NCBI RefSeq assembly: GCF_002356115.1
Contig: NZ_AP014836.1
Coordinates: forward strand, 1,375,001-1,439,000
Direction of reading: 5' to 3'
From: Candidatus Nitrosoglobus terrae
Lineage (GTDB): Bacteria; Pseudomonadota; Gammaproteobacteria; Nitrosococcales; Nitrosococcaceae
DNA length: 64,000 nt
Below are positions 51,698 through 62,204 of the stretch, in pieces (position 1 is the first letter of the stretch; every line of letters starts with the position of its first letter). Made by a program: the position numbers and the translations under genes. A model generated the notes under the pieces. The model made no database searches, was not told the origin of the DNA, and saw nothing but the letters and a program-made list of their open reading frames with translations.

Positions 51698-54349
51698 GTG
51701 CTAGAGACAAAAAATCTCAACTCACCGAAAATCGTCTATCTAAAAGACTATAAAATCCCTGATTATCAGATAACTACTATCGATCTGCATTTTCACCTTA
51801 AAGCAGAACATACAACTATTCGCTCTCAGCTTGCTATCTCTCGCTATCTAGGCGCTAAACCCTCCCCGTTAGTGCTTGATAGCGAGGAGTTAGAACTGCT
51901 GTCTATTAAATTAAATGGCCAAATCTTAACTGAAAAGGATTATCAACAAGACACAAAATCCCTCACCCTTCACTCAGTACCTGATCAGTTTACGCTAGTG
52001 ATTGAAACTCGGATTTATCCCCAGCATAATACCGCTCTTTCCGGCTTATACATTTCAAGTAATAACTTTTGCACTCAATGTGAGGCGGAAGGATTTCGCC
52101 GCATTACTTATTTCCTTGATCGCCCGGATATTATGGCTCGCTATACCACTACGATTGTCGCTAATAAGGCAAGCTACCCCGTATTACTCTCTAATGGCAA
52201 TTTAATTGCCCATGGTGATCACGCCCATGGCGATCACTTTGCCAAGTGGGAAGATCCTTTCCCCAAGCCTTCCTACCTTTTTGCTTTAGTGGCGGGTACT
52301 TTATCAAAAATTGAAGATGAGTTTATAACTTCATCAGGCCGTAAGGTTACGCTATCTATCTATGTACAACCCCACAATATTGATAAATGCGAACACGCCA
52401 TGGCTTCCCTTAAACGGGCAATGGCTTGGGATGAGCAAGTGTATGGTCGGGAATATGATCTGGACAACTATATGATCGTAGCGGTAGATGACTTTAATAT
52501 GGGTGCCATGGAAAACAAAGGGCTTAATATCTTTAATTCTAAATATATATTAGCAAAACCAGAAACAGCTACTGATACGGATTACCAGTACATTGAAGGA
52601 GTCATCGGTCATGAGTATTTTCATAACTGGTCAGGTAATCGAGTCACTTGCCGTGATTGGTTTCAACTTAGCTTAAAAGAAGGCTTTACTGTGTTTCGCG
52701 ACCAACAATTTAGTGCTAGCCGAGGATCGCCCACTGTTAAACGCATCCAAGATGTCAACCATCTACGCACCTACCAATTCAAAGAAGACTCTGGCCCCAT
52801 GGCCCATCCTATACGCCCTGAATCCTATGCAGAAATCAATAATTTCTATACCACCACCGTATATGAGAAAGGGGCTGAAGTCGTTCGTATGCTGTATCAA
52901 TTATTGGGGCCTAAAGGTTTTCGTAAAGGTACAGATCTCTACTTTAACCGCCACGATGGTCAAGCAGTTACTACTGATGAGTTTGTGAGATCTCTTGAAG
53001 ACGCTAATAACGCCGATTTTTCTCAATTTCGGCTTTGGTATCGCCAAGCGGGGACACCTGAATTACACGCTAGCGGCGTTTATGATCCTAAAAAAAATAC
53101 TTATACCCTTACCGTAAAACAAACTTGCCAGGCTACCCCAAGTCAGTCCCATAAAGATCCTTTTCACATCCCGTTAGCCCTAGGCTTACTCGATTCCAAA
53201 GGCAATGATCTACCCTTACGTCTTGCCGGAGAATCAACACCCATTGCGGGCACTCGGGTTATGGAATTACGCCAAGCGGAGGAAGTCTTTATCTTTAAGG
53301 ATATCCCCCACAAACCAATCCCCTCTTTGCTACGGAATTTTTCTGCACCCGTTAAACTCCACCTTAACCTGAGCGATGAAGAACGCTGCTTTCTGCTAGC
53401 CCATGACAGCAATAACTTTAATCGCTGGGAAGCCGGCCATCAGCTCGCGGTCAAGATATTGCTTAATCTCATCCGGGATTATCAACAAGGAAAACCCTTT
53501 CAGCTTAACTTAACCTTCATCGCGGCTATTGGCAAGATTCTCACTGGCAATGAGCCTGATAAAGCCTTTGTAACCCACGCTTTAACTTTGCCTTCAGAAC
53601 ATTACCTTTCCGAGTTCATGGCGATCATCGATCCAGAGGCTATTTATCAAGCCCATCGTTTCCTTCGTCAAAACCTTGCAGAAAATCTAAAAGATTCTTT
53701 TAGCGCTATGTATGAAAGCCTGAGACAAACTGATCCCTATCGCTTTACTCCTAAAGATATAGGGCGGCGGGCACTACGTAATACCTGCTTAGGCTATCTA
53801 ATGGAACTTAATGATCCTGATATTTATCACCAATGTTTTCAACAGTTTATCCAAGCTGATAATATGACGGATACTATCGCGGCGCTCTCTACTCTCGTCC
53901 ATACAGAAAGCCCAGAGCGAGACAATGCGCTTCATATTTTTTATGAAAAATGGCATCAGGACCCCCTCGTTATGGATAAATGGCTCAGTATTCAAGCCAT
54001 TTCCAGACGGCCGGATACCCTCAAGATAGTCAAACAACTCACGCAGCGCTCGGTCTTTAAACTCACTAACCCAAATAAGGTTCGGGCACTTATTGGTGCT
54101 TTTTGCCAGCATAATCCCGTTAACTTTCATGCCACTAATGGCGAAGGTTACAGTTTTCTTGGGGATTATATCCTTAAACTTGATCCCCTAAATCCTCAAA
54201 TCGCAGCTCGACTCGTTAGTGTGTTTAATCTTTGGCGACGTTACGATAACAAGCGACAAATACTCATGAAGGAACAGCTGGAGCGCATTGCTAACGTGTC
54301 AAAAATTTCAAAAGATGTGCAAGAAATTGTAATAAAAAGCCTAAATTAA
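51698..54349 (+). CDS. pepN: Aminopeptidase N
   Basis: M1 zinc metallopeptidase that removes N-terminal residues from peptides in the cytoplasm. It shows the exopeptidase motif GAMEN (NMGAMENKGL), the zinc site HEYFH...E (IGHEYFHNWSGNRV then LKEG) and the four-domain length. From 51698 it is 883 residues. I chose GTG 51698 because GGGAG lies seven bases upstream and the conserved DYKIPDYQI begins soon after; a TTG at 51671 would give nine extra residues. The M48 gene follows 21 bases later. Confidence 0.95.
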   Translation: MLETKNLNSPKIVYLKDYKIPDYQITTIDLHFHLKAEHTTIRSQLAISRYLGAKPSPLVLDSEELELLSIKLNGQILTEKDYQQDTKSLTLHSVPDQFTLVIETRIYPQHNTALSGLYISSNNFCTQCEAEGFRRITYFLDRPDIMARYTTTIVANKASYPVLLSNGNLIAHGDHAHGDHFAKWEDPFPKPSYLFALVAGTLSKIEDEFITSSGRKVTLSIYVQPHNIDKCEHAMASLKRAMAWDEQVYGREYDLDNYMIVAVDDFNMGAMENKGLNIFNSKYILAKPETATDTDYQYIEGVIGHEYFHNWSGNRVTCRDWFQLSLKEGFTVFRDQQFSASRGSPTVKRIQDVNHLRTYQFKEDSGPMAHPIRPESYAEINNFYTTTVYEKGAEVVRMLYQLLGPKGFRKGTDLYFNRHDGQAVTTDEFVRSLEDANNADFSQFRLWYRQAGTPELHASGVYDPKKNTYTLTVKQTCQATPSQSHKDPFHIPLALGLLDSKGNDLPLRLAGESTPIAGTRVMELRQAEEVFIFKDIPHKPIPSLLRNFSAPVKLHLNLSDEERCFLLAHDSNNFNRWEAGHQLAVKILLNLIRDYQQGKPFQLNLTFIAAIGKILTGNEPDKAFVTHALTLPSEHYLSEFMAIIDPEAIYQAHRFLRQNLAENLKDSFSAMYESLRQTDPYRFTPKDIGRRALRNTCLGYLMELNDPDIYHQCFQQFIQADNMTDTIAALSTLVHTESPERDNALHIFYEKWHQDPLVMDKWLSIQAISRRPDTLKIVKQLTQRSVFKLTNPNKVRALIGAFCQHNPVNFHATNGEGYSFLGDYILKLDPLNPQIAARLVSVFNLWRRYDNKRQILMKEQLERIANVSKISKDVQEIVIKSLN

Positions 54350-54370
54350 CGATGAAATCCCATTTCCACT

Positions 54371-55219
54371 ATGAGATCAAAGATAAATATGGCGCGTAAG
54401 ACCATTAAAATTATTCTTGCAAACTTGACCGGCTTATTCTTGGTGATAGGGTGTACAGTTTCGCCCACTGGCCGCCATCAACTTGCTCTATTTCCGACTA
54501 AACAAATGGCTGAGATGGGAAATACTTCTTATGCAAAGATTAAACAAGAAACCCCAATCTCGGAAGATCAAGGCGTTAATCAATACGTGCAATGCATCGT
54601 TAATGCTTTAACAGCGGTAATACCCGCACCCCCCAGCGGGGATCAGTGGCAGGTGACCGTCTTTCAACAGGATCAAACCGTTAACGCTTTTGCGCTACCT
54701 GGGGGAAATATTGGGGTTTATACGGGTATTCTCAAAGTAGCTAAGAATGCGGATCAGCTGGCTGCCGTCATTGGCCATGAGCTGGGCCACGTGATTGCCC
54801 AGCATGGTAACGCGCGCCTATCAACTCAGTATGCAACACAAACAGGGCTAGAGCTTATCCAAGTTCTTACAAGAGGCGCTGGGGGTGCTGCTGAAAATCA
54901 GCTCATGGCTTTATTAGGAGTAGGTGCTCAAGTGGGTATTACTCTCCCTTTCAGTCGTGCCGATGAAAGTGAGGCTGATCTACTGGGTTTACGCTATATG
55001 GCTGAAGCCGGCTTTGATCCATCCCAGAGCATTGTACTCTGGCAAAATATGACTCAAGTAGAACACTCGGCTCCTTCTGAATTTCTATCAACCCATCCAT
55101 CAAATCAAAACCGCATCAAGAACCTAGAGCGGCACTTACCTGAGGCAATGGAGCTCTACCAACAAGCGCTTACTAAAGGTAAACGGCTAAAATGCAATCC
55201 ACCGAAAGGAGGAGGATGA
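54371..55219 (+). CDS. M48 family lipoprotein metalloprotease
   Basis: This 282-residue protein has a lipobox (LVIGC, Cys at about 28), so it is a periplasm-facing lipoprotein. The zinc-protease motif HELGH with the downstream Glu in ADESEADLLGLRYM marks peptidase family M48, like E. coli LoiP/YcaL, which check outer-membrane proteins. NAFALPGGNIGVYTGIL is also a family element. Starts at 54371 or at a second Met (54389) both give a usable signal peptide. Likely co-transcribed with pepN. Confidence 0.88.
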   Translation: MRSKINMARKTIKIILANLTGLFLVIGCTVSPTGRHQLALFPTKQMAEMGNTSYAKIKQETPISEDQGVNQYVQCIVNALTAVIPAPPSGDQWQVTVFQQDQTVNAFALPGGNIGVYTGILKVAKNADQLAAVIGHELGHVIAQHGNARLSTQYATQTGLELIQVLTRGAGGAAENQLMALLGVGAQVGITLPFSRADESEADLLGLRYMAEAGFDPSQSIVLWQNMTQVEHSAPSEFLSTHPSNQNRIKNLERHLPEAMELYQQALTKGKRLKCNPPKGGG

Positions 55220-55310
55220 AACATGATAAATAGCTAAGTAAGCTGGAATGAACCTAGCTACCCGGCGTTTATCAGCGAGTAAGGTATCCTAAAAAGCAGG
55301 CATTTGCCTT

Positions 55311-55655
55311 TCAGCCGTATTGATTACTTACTTTATTAGGCCGCAAGGTCATCCGTAGCAAGTAGGGCTTGGTTTCCTTGTAGCCCTTGGGGAATTTCTT
55401 TTTAAGAACTTCCGGATCTTTAATTAATGGAGAGAACACGCAATCATCACCATCTTCCCTATTTACAGGCATCACCACACTATAATCATCTGTTAATTGC
55501 AACGAATCTATTACTCGTAGGATTTCATCAAAATTGCGCCCTATGCTAGGGGATAACCGCACGTACCTTTATCAACACTCAGAGCTACCACTTTGACTTT
55601 ACGCTTTTTAAGTTTTTCTGCCAGTTTAGTTACCCAACTCTGTGGTGCGCAATAC
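55311..55655 (-). pseudogene. Remnant of a 1-Cys peroxiredoxin
   Basis: The last 83 residues are a clear 1-Cys (Prx6-type) peroxiredoxin C-terminus: SIGRNFDEILRVIDSLQLTDDY, then VMPVNREDGDDCVF, FPKGYKETKPYL. Upstream, in another frame, the reverse strand reads WVTKLAEKLKKRKVKVVALSVDK, the segment normally following the catalytic Cys, but stops interrupt it and about 60 intervening residues and the N-terminus are missing. So it is a deletion-damaged pseudogene. No active peroxidase is expected. Confidence 0.75.
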
Positions 55656-55857
55656 TCAGATCAGAGCAGTTGCCAAAGTAAAATCACGCTGAAACTTAAG
55701 CCTAACTGAGCTGAGCCGCAACCCGTGGTACCTAGGATGCGGCCCAACCTGTTATTGCGAACTGCCTGCTTCTTTACCGGAAGCAGACAAATTAGACTAG
55801 ATGGGAGAATTCATTCGTGCTGACAGTGATCAACGAGCAGCGAAGGCGCTAAAGACT

Positions 55858-56736
55858 CTAGGCTAGCCCCTCGGTGCGTGATAGCCCCTCTGGTGAGCCA
55901 ACAACAAGCGTATAGCTCAGTAGCGCCGCAAGTCCAATTACCAGCAGCGCAATGCTCGTGGGCTCGGGTACTGAGTTTACCGCCACGATCTCGCCCGCAG
56001 CGATTGGTAGCAGCGGATCGTACACCATAGGGCCACTACCCGTTATTCCATCGACCTTCGCTATACTTGAGGGTACTGTCATGCCGTGCAGCGCGATCTC
56101 ACGGAAGTTCAACGGCATAAGATCCGCCTTGGTGAAACTATCCGCGAAGGTCTTGGGATCATTGAGGTCATAAGTTTGCATAAAGTTAATGGTACCGGTG
56201 GATGATGCAGTGGGGAAGTTCGCCAATGCCCCACCCGGTGGCGAGGTCAGCGGGATCATAATGGGACCATAAGCTATCGCCCCCTCGGCCATCTCAATGT
56301 AACCATCGTGATTCGTATCATCCTGAGCCAACGTGGGGGTAGTCGACTTTATAATCTTGCCGTTTACGTCGAAGAACCCATGGATGTGCTGTGGATGGAT
56401 CTCATTGGGCTCCAAGCCAGTCGCATTGATTTTCACCGTGAGCTCATTACCATCCAAGGTAAGTAATGCAGAGCCTTGAACACCGGAGCTGTTGAGTGGC
56501 GTAAAGTCCGCCTTGAACAGCATCGGCACAGCAAAGGCGATGGCCGGGAGCAAGCCAGCAGCAACTGCAAGCGCAGCAGCCCAAAGAGATCTCATAGGCA
56601 TCCCAGTTCTCTTTTCCGTTCCCCATTTATGGGGATAAGTTTTTCTCCTGCACATCCAGTCATCAAAGTGTAAGTCCATTGTCCATCGTAGATTCTTGGG
56701 TGAAATTGGTATGATATCGCTAATGGATAGTATCAT
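55858..56736 (-). CDS. CHRD-domain protein with PEP-CTERM sorting tail
   Basis: This 292-residue secreted protein has a CHRD-like core (ADFTPLNSSGVQGSALLTL, IHPQHIHGFF, DTNHDGYI) and ends with VPEPTS plus a hydrophobic segment, the PEP-CTERM signal read by exosortase systems. The usual terminal Arg cluster is weak (SPEGLSRTEGLA). A Sec signal peptide (MRSLWAAALAVAAGLL) lies at residues 48-70. The GGAGG ribosome site is at the upstream ATG 56736, which adds 45 residues before the signal, whereas 56601 would fit the signal peptide. The gene is visibly GC-richer than its neighbours, suggesting recent transfer. No exosortase seen here. Confidence 0.8.
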   Translation of the reverse strand: MILSISDIIPISPKNLRWTMDLHFDDWMCRRKTYPHKWGTEKRTGMPMRSLWAAALAVAAGLLPAIAFAVPMLFKADFTPLNSSGVQGSALLTLDGNELTVKINATGLEPNEIHPQHIHGFFDVNGKIIKSTTPTLAQDDTNHDGYIEMAEGAIAYGPIMIPLTSPPGGALANFPTASSTGTINFMQTYDLNDPKTFADSFTKADLMPLNFREIALHGMTVPSSIAKVDGITGSGPMVYDPLLPIAAGEIVAVNSVPEPTSIALLVIGLAALLSYTLVVGSPEGLSRTEGLA

Positions 56737-56891
56737 GATGTTTTCCTCCGTTAGATTATTTCCTATTAGTTATCTCTAGATACTAGCCTTAAAAATATAG
56801 CCTAAAATTATTGCTATGCTACTGATCTTGTCTTGTTTAACAAATTTACGGAATTCCTCATCCATAGGAGCATTAGGTAGCTTGATGTTTT

Positions 56892-57189
56892 GGATGGAAA
56901 AAAGGCTCTGCCAAGAGCGCTAGGCAAAAGCGGAAGGTTGCTATCGTCCATGAGCGTATAGCTAATCGCCACTACGGCTTTATGCGATCAGGGAACGATA
57001 AAGCAAGCTATCATCAGTTGTAGGGTATTTCTCTTAACATTAGAGTATAAGTATCGCTGTAACAGTAGGAGCCTGATTCATAATGGCCGATCCAACCAAG
57101 CGCATAAGTTTGTAATGGTTATGGCTATGAATCTGAATCAATACCCTTGGCAATTCGTAAATGGAAGGGCTTCATCTGTTATCAAATAG
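56892..57189 (+). pseudogene. Degraded IS605/IS200-type TnpB remnant
   Basis: Frame-broken but recognisable pieces of the OrfB/TnpB family: KGSAKSARQKRKVAIVHERI-ANRHY (56901 onward, matching the TnpB helix before the RuvC core) and, in another frame, VCNGYGYESESIPLAIRKW near the end, which matches the zinc-finger region of TnpB with Cys residues changed. Between them are stops and deletions. No TnpA or terminal elements are visible. The remnant abuts cysI, so the element died in the intergenic space. Confidence 0.65.
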
Positions 57190-57193
57190 CAGA

Positions 57194-58933
57194 TTAAGCG
57201 ATTTGCACTGTTTTTTCCGGCCGAATACTATGGAATTCTCGTCCAGCCTTAACCTCATCAACATAACCCGCCCGAATTACAAAATCTCCAAAATGCTCAC
57301 CTTTTTGCCGATCTTGGGCATAGTGAGCCAAGATAGGCGTTAGTACAGTAATAATGTCATCTTCTGTGAGGGACTCTCGATATAACTTATTCAGACGTTC
57401 ACCCGCAAAACCGGCTCCTAAATAAAGATTATAATGGCCTAATGATTTACCCACCAAAGCAATTTCGCTTATATAGGGACGGGCACAACCATTTGGGCAA
57501 CCAGTAACACGAACCGTGATCGAATCATTAGCAAGCCCTACCTTCGCCATGACTGCCTCTAGTCGCGTGAGAAACTCTGGTAACATGCGCTCACTTTCAG
57601 CCATAGCCAAACCACAGGTAGGTAATGCTACGCAGGAGACTGCATCTCGCCATACGGCACTAAACTGATCAGGCGTAGGAACACAGTGTTGCTCTAGTAG
57701 GGCCTCAATGCGAGGTTTATCTGCTTTAAAAATATTAGCAATAGTTAAGTTCTGGTTGGTCGTGAGCCGAAAATCCCCTCGATGGATTTTAGCGATCTCT
57801 CGCAGGCCGGTCATTAAAGGCTGATCAGGTATATCTCTAATACGGCCACTTAATAAGCAAAGTGTCAGATGCCAGTATCCTCTGGTATCCTGAACCCAAC
57901 CAAAAGAATCGCTATTACGCTCAAAATAAAACGGATGAGCAGGCAATAAAGCCCAGCCTAATCGCTGCGCCAACTCCGCTTTAAACCAATCAATACTACG
58001 GCTATCAATTGTATATTTCAGCCTTGCCTGCTTACGATCCGAACGATTACCAAAATCACGCTGAATCTTAACTACATTTTCAGCAATTTCTAATAACTGA
58101 TCAGGGGTACAAAAGCCGATGATATCTCCTAAGCGTGGGTAGGTGATCGGCTCGCTATGAGTCATCCCCATTCCACCTCCAACACAAACATTAAATCCTT
58201 CAAGGCGCTCATTTTTAGCAATGGCAATCAGCCCAAGATCTTGAGAAAAAACATCAATATCATTGCTGGGAGGAAGGGCAATACCTATTTTAAACTTACG
58301 AGGCAGGTAAGTTTCACCATACAGGGGTTCCTCCTTCTCAGGGAAAGTGCCTACTACCTGTTCTTTATCCATCCAGATCTCATGATAGGCATGAGTTTTG
58401 GGCAAAAAATGATCACTTAACCGTTTTGCCCACTCATACACTTCTCCATGAAGAGGTGAAAGATAAGGATTATTGTGGCAAACCACATTACGGTTAACAT
58501 CACCACAGGCAGCGATAGTACTGAGTAGCGCTTGATTAATCCCGGCAATAGTAGATTTCAAATGGCGCTTAACAACGCTATGGAACTGAAAAGTCTGCCG
58601 AGTAGTAATACGCAAAGAGTTATTAGCATATTTAAGCGCTAACTCATCGAGTTGTAACCATTGCGTTGGCGTACAAACGCCCCCAGGCATCCGAACACGC
58701 ACCATAAATGAATAAGCTGGCTCCAATTTTTGCCGCATCCGTTCTGTGCGCAGATCTCTATCATCCTGCTGGTAAGTACCATGGAATTTAAGCAGCTTAG
58801 CGTCATCTCCGGTGACAGATCCGGTCACTGGATCAGCTAAACTTTCTTTAATCGTTCCTCGCAGATACCGACTTCCTTCCTTGAGTTTTTCTTCTGCGCT
58901 AAGTTTGCTTTTTTGCTGCAAGTTATGAGTCAT
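57194..58933 (-). CDS. cysI: Sulfite reductase hemoprotein beta subunit
   Basis: Carries siroheme and a [4Fe-4S] cluster to reduce sulfite to sulfide for cysteine synthesis. The cluster ligands are complete: C-x5-C in CVALPTC, 38 residues, then C-x3-C in CPNGC. I start at 58933, where GAGG precedes the ATG by eight bases and the family text begins; an ATG at 58957 lies in the cysJ overlap and would add eight residues. About 579 residues. cysJ lies directly upstream. Confidence 0.96.
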   Translation of the reverse strand: MTHNLQQKSKLSAEEKLKEGSRYLRGTIKESLADPVTGSVTGDDAKLLKFHGTYQQDDRDLRTERMRQKLEPAYSFMVRVRMPGGVCTPTQWLQLDELALKYANNSLRITTRQTFQFHSVVKRHLKSTIAGINQALLSTIAACGDVNRNVVCHNNPYLSPLHGEVYEWAKRLSDHFLPKTHAYHEIWMDKEQVVGTFPEKEEPLYGETYLPRKFKIGIALPPSNDIDVFSQDLGLIAIAKNERLEGFNVCVGGGMGMTHSEPITYPRLGDIIGFCTPDQLLEIAENVVKIQRDFGNRSDRKQARLKYTIDSRSIDWFKAELAQRLGWALLPAHPFYFERNSDSFGWVQDTRGYWHLTLCLLSGRIRDIPDQPLMTGLREIAKIHRGDFRLTTNQNLTIANIFKADKPRIEALLEQHCVPTPDQFSAVWRDAVSCVALPTCGLAMAESERMLPEFLTRLEAVMAKVGLANDSITVRVTGCPNGCARPYISEIALVGKSLGHYNLYLGAGFAGERLNKLYRESLTEDDIITVLTPILAHYAQDRQKGEHFGDFVIRAGYVDEVKAGREFHSIRPEKTVQIA

Positions 58934-58946
58934 CGCCCTTACCTCG

Positions 58947-60770
58947 TCAATATACATCCCGTTGATAGCGCCTGCCTTGCTGTAAATCTCTCATATACTC
59001 AATGGCTTTATCGCGAGAAACCCCTCCTTCCTTTTCAACAATAGTCAATAACGTTTCGTGCACATCTGGCGCCATACGTTCAGCATCTCCACATACATAA
59101 AAATAGGCACCCTCCTCTAACCATGCATAAAGTTCTCGGCTATTTTCAAGCATTCGATGCTGAACATAGGTTTTTTTCGCTCCATCTCGCGAAAAAGCCA
59201 CATCAATTCTGGTTAGCAAACCGTTTTTGCGATAATCAAGCCATTCCTGCTGGTAGAGAAAATCAGTATGAAAACATCTATCTCCAAAAAATAGCCAATT
59301 TTTACCATAAGCTTCAGTGACTTCCCGCTCTTCTAAAAAAGCGCGAAAAGGCGCTACTCCCGTTCCCGGGCCTACCATAATGATAGGGGTATTAGGATCT
59401 TTTGGCAGGCGAAAATTTTTATTACTATCCACATAAATAGGTACTGCTTCATCTTCAGGCACCCGTTCTGCTAAAAAGGTAGTGGCAACCCCTTTGCGAA
59501 GGCGCTCATGGCTTTGATAGCGAACTACAGCTACCGTCAAGTGAACTTCATCAGCGCTGGCTTTATAGCTAGAAGCAATAGAGTAAAGTCTTGGGGGGAG
59601 CTTCCGCAGCAACCCCACTAACTGCCCAGCGGTAATTCCAAGCAAAGGATACCCATAGATAACATCAATAATCTCTCGGCCATAGAGAAAATCCCGAAGC
59701 TGAGCCCGATTCTCTTCTTCTAATAACTTACTAAGTTCTTTAGACTCAGTAAGCGCCGCATATTTCTCTAAGAATGGTCGGGTAATTGTCGTGATTTCAT
59801 AATCATGGAATAAAGCATTCTCTAAAGTCTGAGTTTCTCCTTTAGCATCTGAAATAACTGATTTAGAATCAAGTTTTACCGCGTCTATAAATTCTGCAAC
59901 TAATTCCGGGCAATTACTCGGGACAATTCCCAAGGAATCCCCAGGTTCAAAAGAAAGCGATGAACCTTCTATTGATAACTCAATATGCCGAACATCCTTA
60001 CTAGAGCCTCGCCCGGTAATTTTAAGATTTTCTAGTAAACTGGCTGGAAAAGGGTTTTTTCTAGAATAATGAGCGCTCTCGGCCTGATCTAATACCCTCG
60101 CACCAGAGATCACCGTAGCGGAGCTGCTAAATTCTTTAGCAAGGGCTTCCACGATTCCGGTAACCCAAGCCTCAGCAACATCATCATAATCCACATCACA
60201 ATCCACACGCTCAAAAAACCGCCGACCACCTAAAGTATCTAGGCAGATATCAAAATCCCGGCCCGTCTTGCAAAAATGCTCATAACTACTATCTCCAAGG
60301 GCTAAAACGGAAAATTGCAAGCCTTCTAGTTTAGGCGCTTTTTTACTATGAAGAAACTCATAAAATACCTCAGCATTATCTGGTGGATCTCCTTCTCCAT
60401 GGGTACTGACAATAATAAAAAGATAATTTTCCCGTTTTAGCTGCCGACTCTTATAGCTTCCCATGCTTTGTAAGCTAGGCGCAAAACCGGCTTTTGAAAG
60501 CTGCTGGTGTAATTTCTCTCCTAATTTTTCAGCATTTCCAGTTTGAGAGCCAAATAAGATAGTAATTGCTTGCGTAGCATCAACACTTGTAGTTGCTATT
60601 GCTAATTGTGCTGCTGATGCTGTAGAGCTGGCTGCTGCATTAAAACCAGCAAGATAACCACTTACCCATGTAAGTTGTTCCGTAGAAAGCGCTGAGATCA
60701 GCCGGTTTAGAATTTCTGCCTGTTCTGCAGTAAGAGGACTATTTTGAACACTAAATAAATCGTTTCCCAT
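58947..60770 (-). CDS. cysJ: Sulfite reductase flavoprotein alpha subunit
   Basis: NADPH-dependent FMN/FAD electron supplier for CysI. The 607-residue protein has an N-terminal flavodoxin domain ([34 protein letters not shown]), a linking FAD-binding domain with PRLYSIASS, and the ferredoxin-NADP reductase module ([23 protein letters not shown]). Ends [13 protein letters not shown], the typical tail. Gene order cysJI; cysH is not in the window. Confidence 0.97.
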   Translation of the reverse strand: MGNDLFSVQNSPLTAEQAEILNRLISALSTEQLTWVSGYLAGFNAAASSTASAAQLAIATTSVDATQAITILFGSQTGNAEKLGEKLHQQLSKAGFAPSLQSMGSYKSRQLKRENYLFIIVSTHGEGDPPDNAEVFYEFLHSKKAPKLEGLQFSVLALGDSSYEHFCKTGRDFDICLDTLGGRRFFERVDCDVDYDDVAEAWVTGIVEALAKEFSSSATVISGARVLDQAESAHYSRKNPFPASLLENLKITGRGSSKDVRHIELSIEGSSLSFEPGDSLGIVPSNCPELVAEFIDAVKLDSKSVISDAKGETQTLENALFHDYEITTITRPFLEKYAALTESKELSKLLEEENRAQLRDFLYGREIIDVIYGYPLLGITAGQLVGLLRKLPPRLYSIASSYKASADEVHLTVAVVRYQSHERLRKGVATTFLAERVPEDEAVPIYVDSNKNFRLPKDPNTPIIMVGPGTGVAPFRAFLEEREVTEAYGKNWLFFGDRCFHTDFLYQQEWLDYRKNGLLTRIDVAFSRDGAKKTYVQHRMLENSRELYAWLEEGAYFYVCGDAERMAPDVHETLLTIVEKEGGVSRDKAIEYMRDLQQGRRYQRDVY

Positions 60771-61062
60771 GACAATGTTAAAGCCAGCCTCTTAGCAGTC
60801 CCTGTTCCTAACTCAATTTAATGATGATAATTAAGAATTATAAAAAAGTACCACTAAAAAATAACAGATGCTTTTTATAATGTAAAAGAATAAAAAATTA
60901 TTTATTATGATATTTTTTTATATAACTATATCAGACAATCTCTAAAGATTTCTACCGAAGAAAATAACTATTCACTTACACCAGCATTGCTAAATAGTAG
61001 ATAATTTAAACAGAACTGCCTACCCGTCTTAAGATTATTTTCTATCCAAAAAGGAGGTTTTT

Positions 61063-61335
61063 ATGCAAATTGATGTATACGATACTTATGTAACCACCAC
61101 AGATAATAAGCGGCTTCATTTTGATGTCTTCCTTCCTACAGGAAAACCAGAAGAGATAGCACAGCAGCACGCCAAAAAATGGCTTGAAAGTATCGGTATT
61201 CAAGCGAAAGATATACGACAGGAGTCCTGTCGTTATTGTCATAGTGAGACCGCTAAGCCTCATGTACAGGAGCATATTAAACAGCATGGGCACTATATTT
61301 ATCAGATGGAAGGCTGCCCATCACCGGCTCGATAG
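61063..61335 (+). CDS. DUF2024 family protein
   Basis: This 90-residue soluble protein matches DUF2024: IDVYDTYVTTTDNKRLHFDVFLP at the N-terminus and ESCRYCHSE with a C-x2-C and His that could hold a metal. The family has a structure but no established function. The ATG has a strong AAGGAGG site. It stands alone, divergent from cysJ across 292 AT-rich bases. Confidence 0.85.
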   Translation: MQIDVYDTYVTTTDNKRLHFDVFLPTGKPEEIAQQHAKKWLESIGIQAKDIRQESCRYCHSETAKPHVQEHIKQHGHYIYQMEGCPSPAR

Positions 61336-61368
61336 TTTCAAACTCCTTAAAGTCTAACTAACTGAATC

Positions 61369-61404
61369 AGGCCCTAGCTTATGAAGCTATCCTCGCTAGG
61401 GCCT
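61369..61404 (+). terminator. Hairpin after the DUF2024 gene
   Basis: AGGCCCTAGC (61369-61378) pairs perfectly with GCTAGGGCCT (61395-61404), 16-base loop. It is 33 bases after the DUF2024 stop, with a weak pyrimidine tail. Probably the terminator; it may also serve the convergent nuclease gene. Confidence 0.55.
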
Positions 61405-61467
61405 AACAGACCTTTCCTTCAAAGAAAAAAAGAAAAATTGAATTTAAAGATCTCGTACTGAATCTAG

Positions 61468-62204
61468 CTAGCTAAGTTTATTATTCGCAAAATCTATAAG
61501 ACTAGACAAATTATCTATAAAATCTGCTTTGATGGGCTTCCCAATAAATGATTTATCGAAAAATTTGAACATACCTCTATGCTGCGGGTTGTTTATTTCG
61601 TTATAAAAATTAATGGTTGCGAAACATACTATGGGGATCTTATTGAGAGGATAGTTAATATTGTACTTAGTTTTTATTGGATTATCAGAAGTGGCAATCT
61701 CAAGTAACAGTTTCCATTTATACGTTTGACCTGCCCGTTCTCTCAAAGAAGTTTTCAACGAAATTATCATCAGGTCTTTAATTGCATCATCCTTACCCAC
61801 CCCATATAGCACCAAATCCATATCTGGCTTTTGGGTTTCTCCATCAACATGGATCGCAACTAACTTTTTAAACTTGCTCAGCTTAGTGGTAATAAATACG
61901 TTTTCTTTTATTAGCCCTGCTTCTTTGGCTTTAATGAACAAATACACAATCGAATTTGAGAAAACGGCACCTACTACTGTTTTACTCGCTTAAGAAACAT
62001 CTCGAATAACCCCAAGTATCCCTTCTAGCGCAGATAATATCCATTACCGCTTCTCTAGCGTCCAATATAGAAGCGTGCAAGAAGGACATCGCTTCTTTAG
62101 GGCCTTTTTCAATCATCAGCTGATCTAACCTTACAAGTACGGGAGGCATATAGTATTTATGCCTTTATTTCTTCTAAAGTTTTTAATTCATCAGTATTTA
62201 GCAT
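61468..62204 (-). pseudogene. Frameshifted type II restriction endonuclease, BsaWI-like
   Basis: The largest open piece (61947-61468) has a PD-(D/E)xK-type centre: KPDMDLVLYG then IISLKTSLRERAGQTYKW, resembling BsaWI-family endonucleases. Upstream, another frame (62149-61982) reads MPPVLVRLDQLM, GPKEAMSFLH, RRDTWGYSRC and ends at GAG-TAA; one base fewer would join it to KTVVGAVFSN and the catalytic piece. A further shift separates MLNTDELKTLEEIKA, which starts at 62204 and overlaps the methyltransferase stop, as usual in RM pairs. So at least one and probably two frameshifts inactivate it. The recognition site is unknown. Confidence 0.7.

Noticed and set aside
55741-55800. Possible structured RNA between the peroxiredoxin remnant and the CHRD gene (stem CTGCTTC/GAAGCAG at 55768-55788)
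   Set aside because: A single 7-bp stem in a scar region; I could not match it to an intron or RNA family.
56892-57189. Active TnpB with guide RNA
   Set aside because: The frame is broken, the catalytic core is missing and no element ends are visible.
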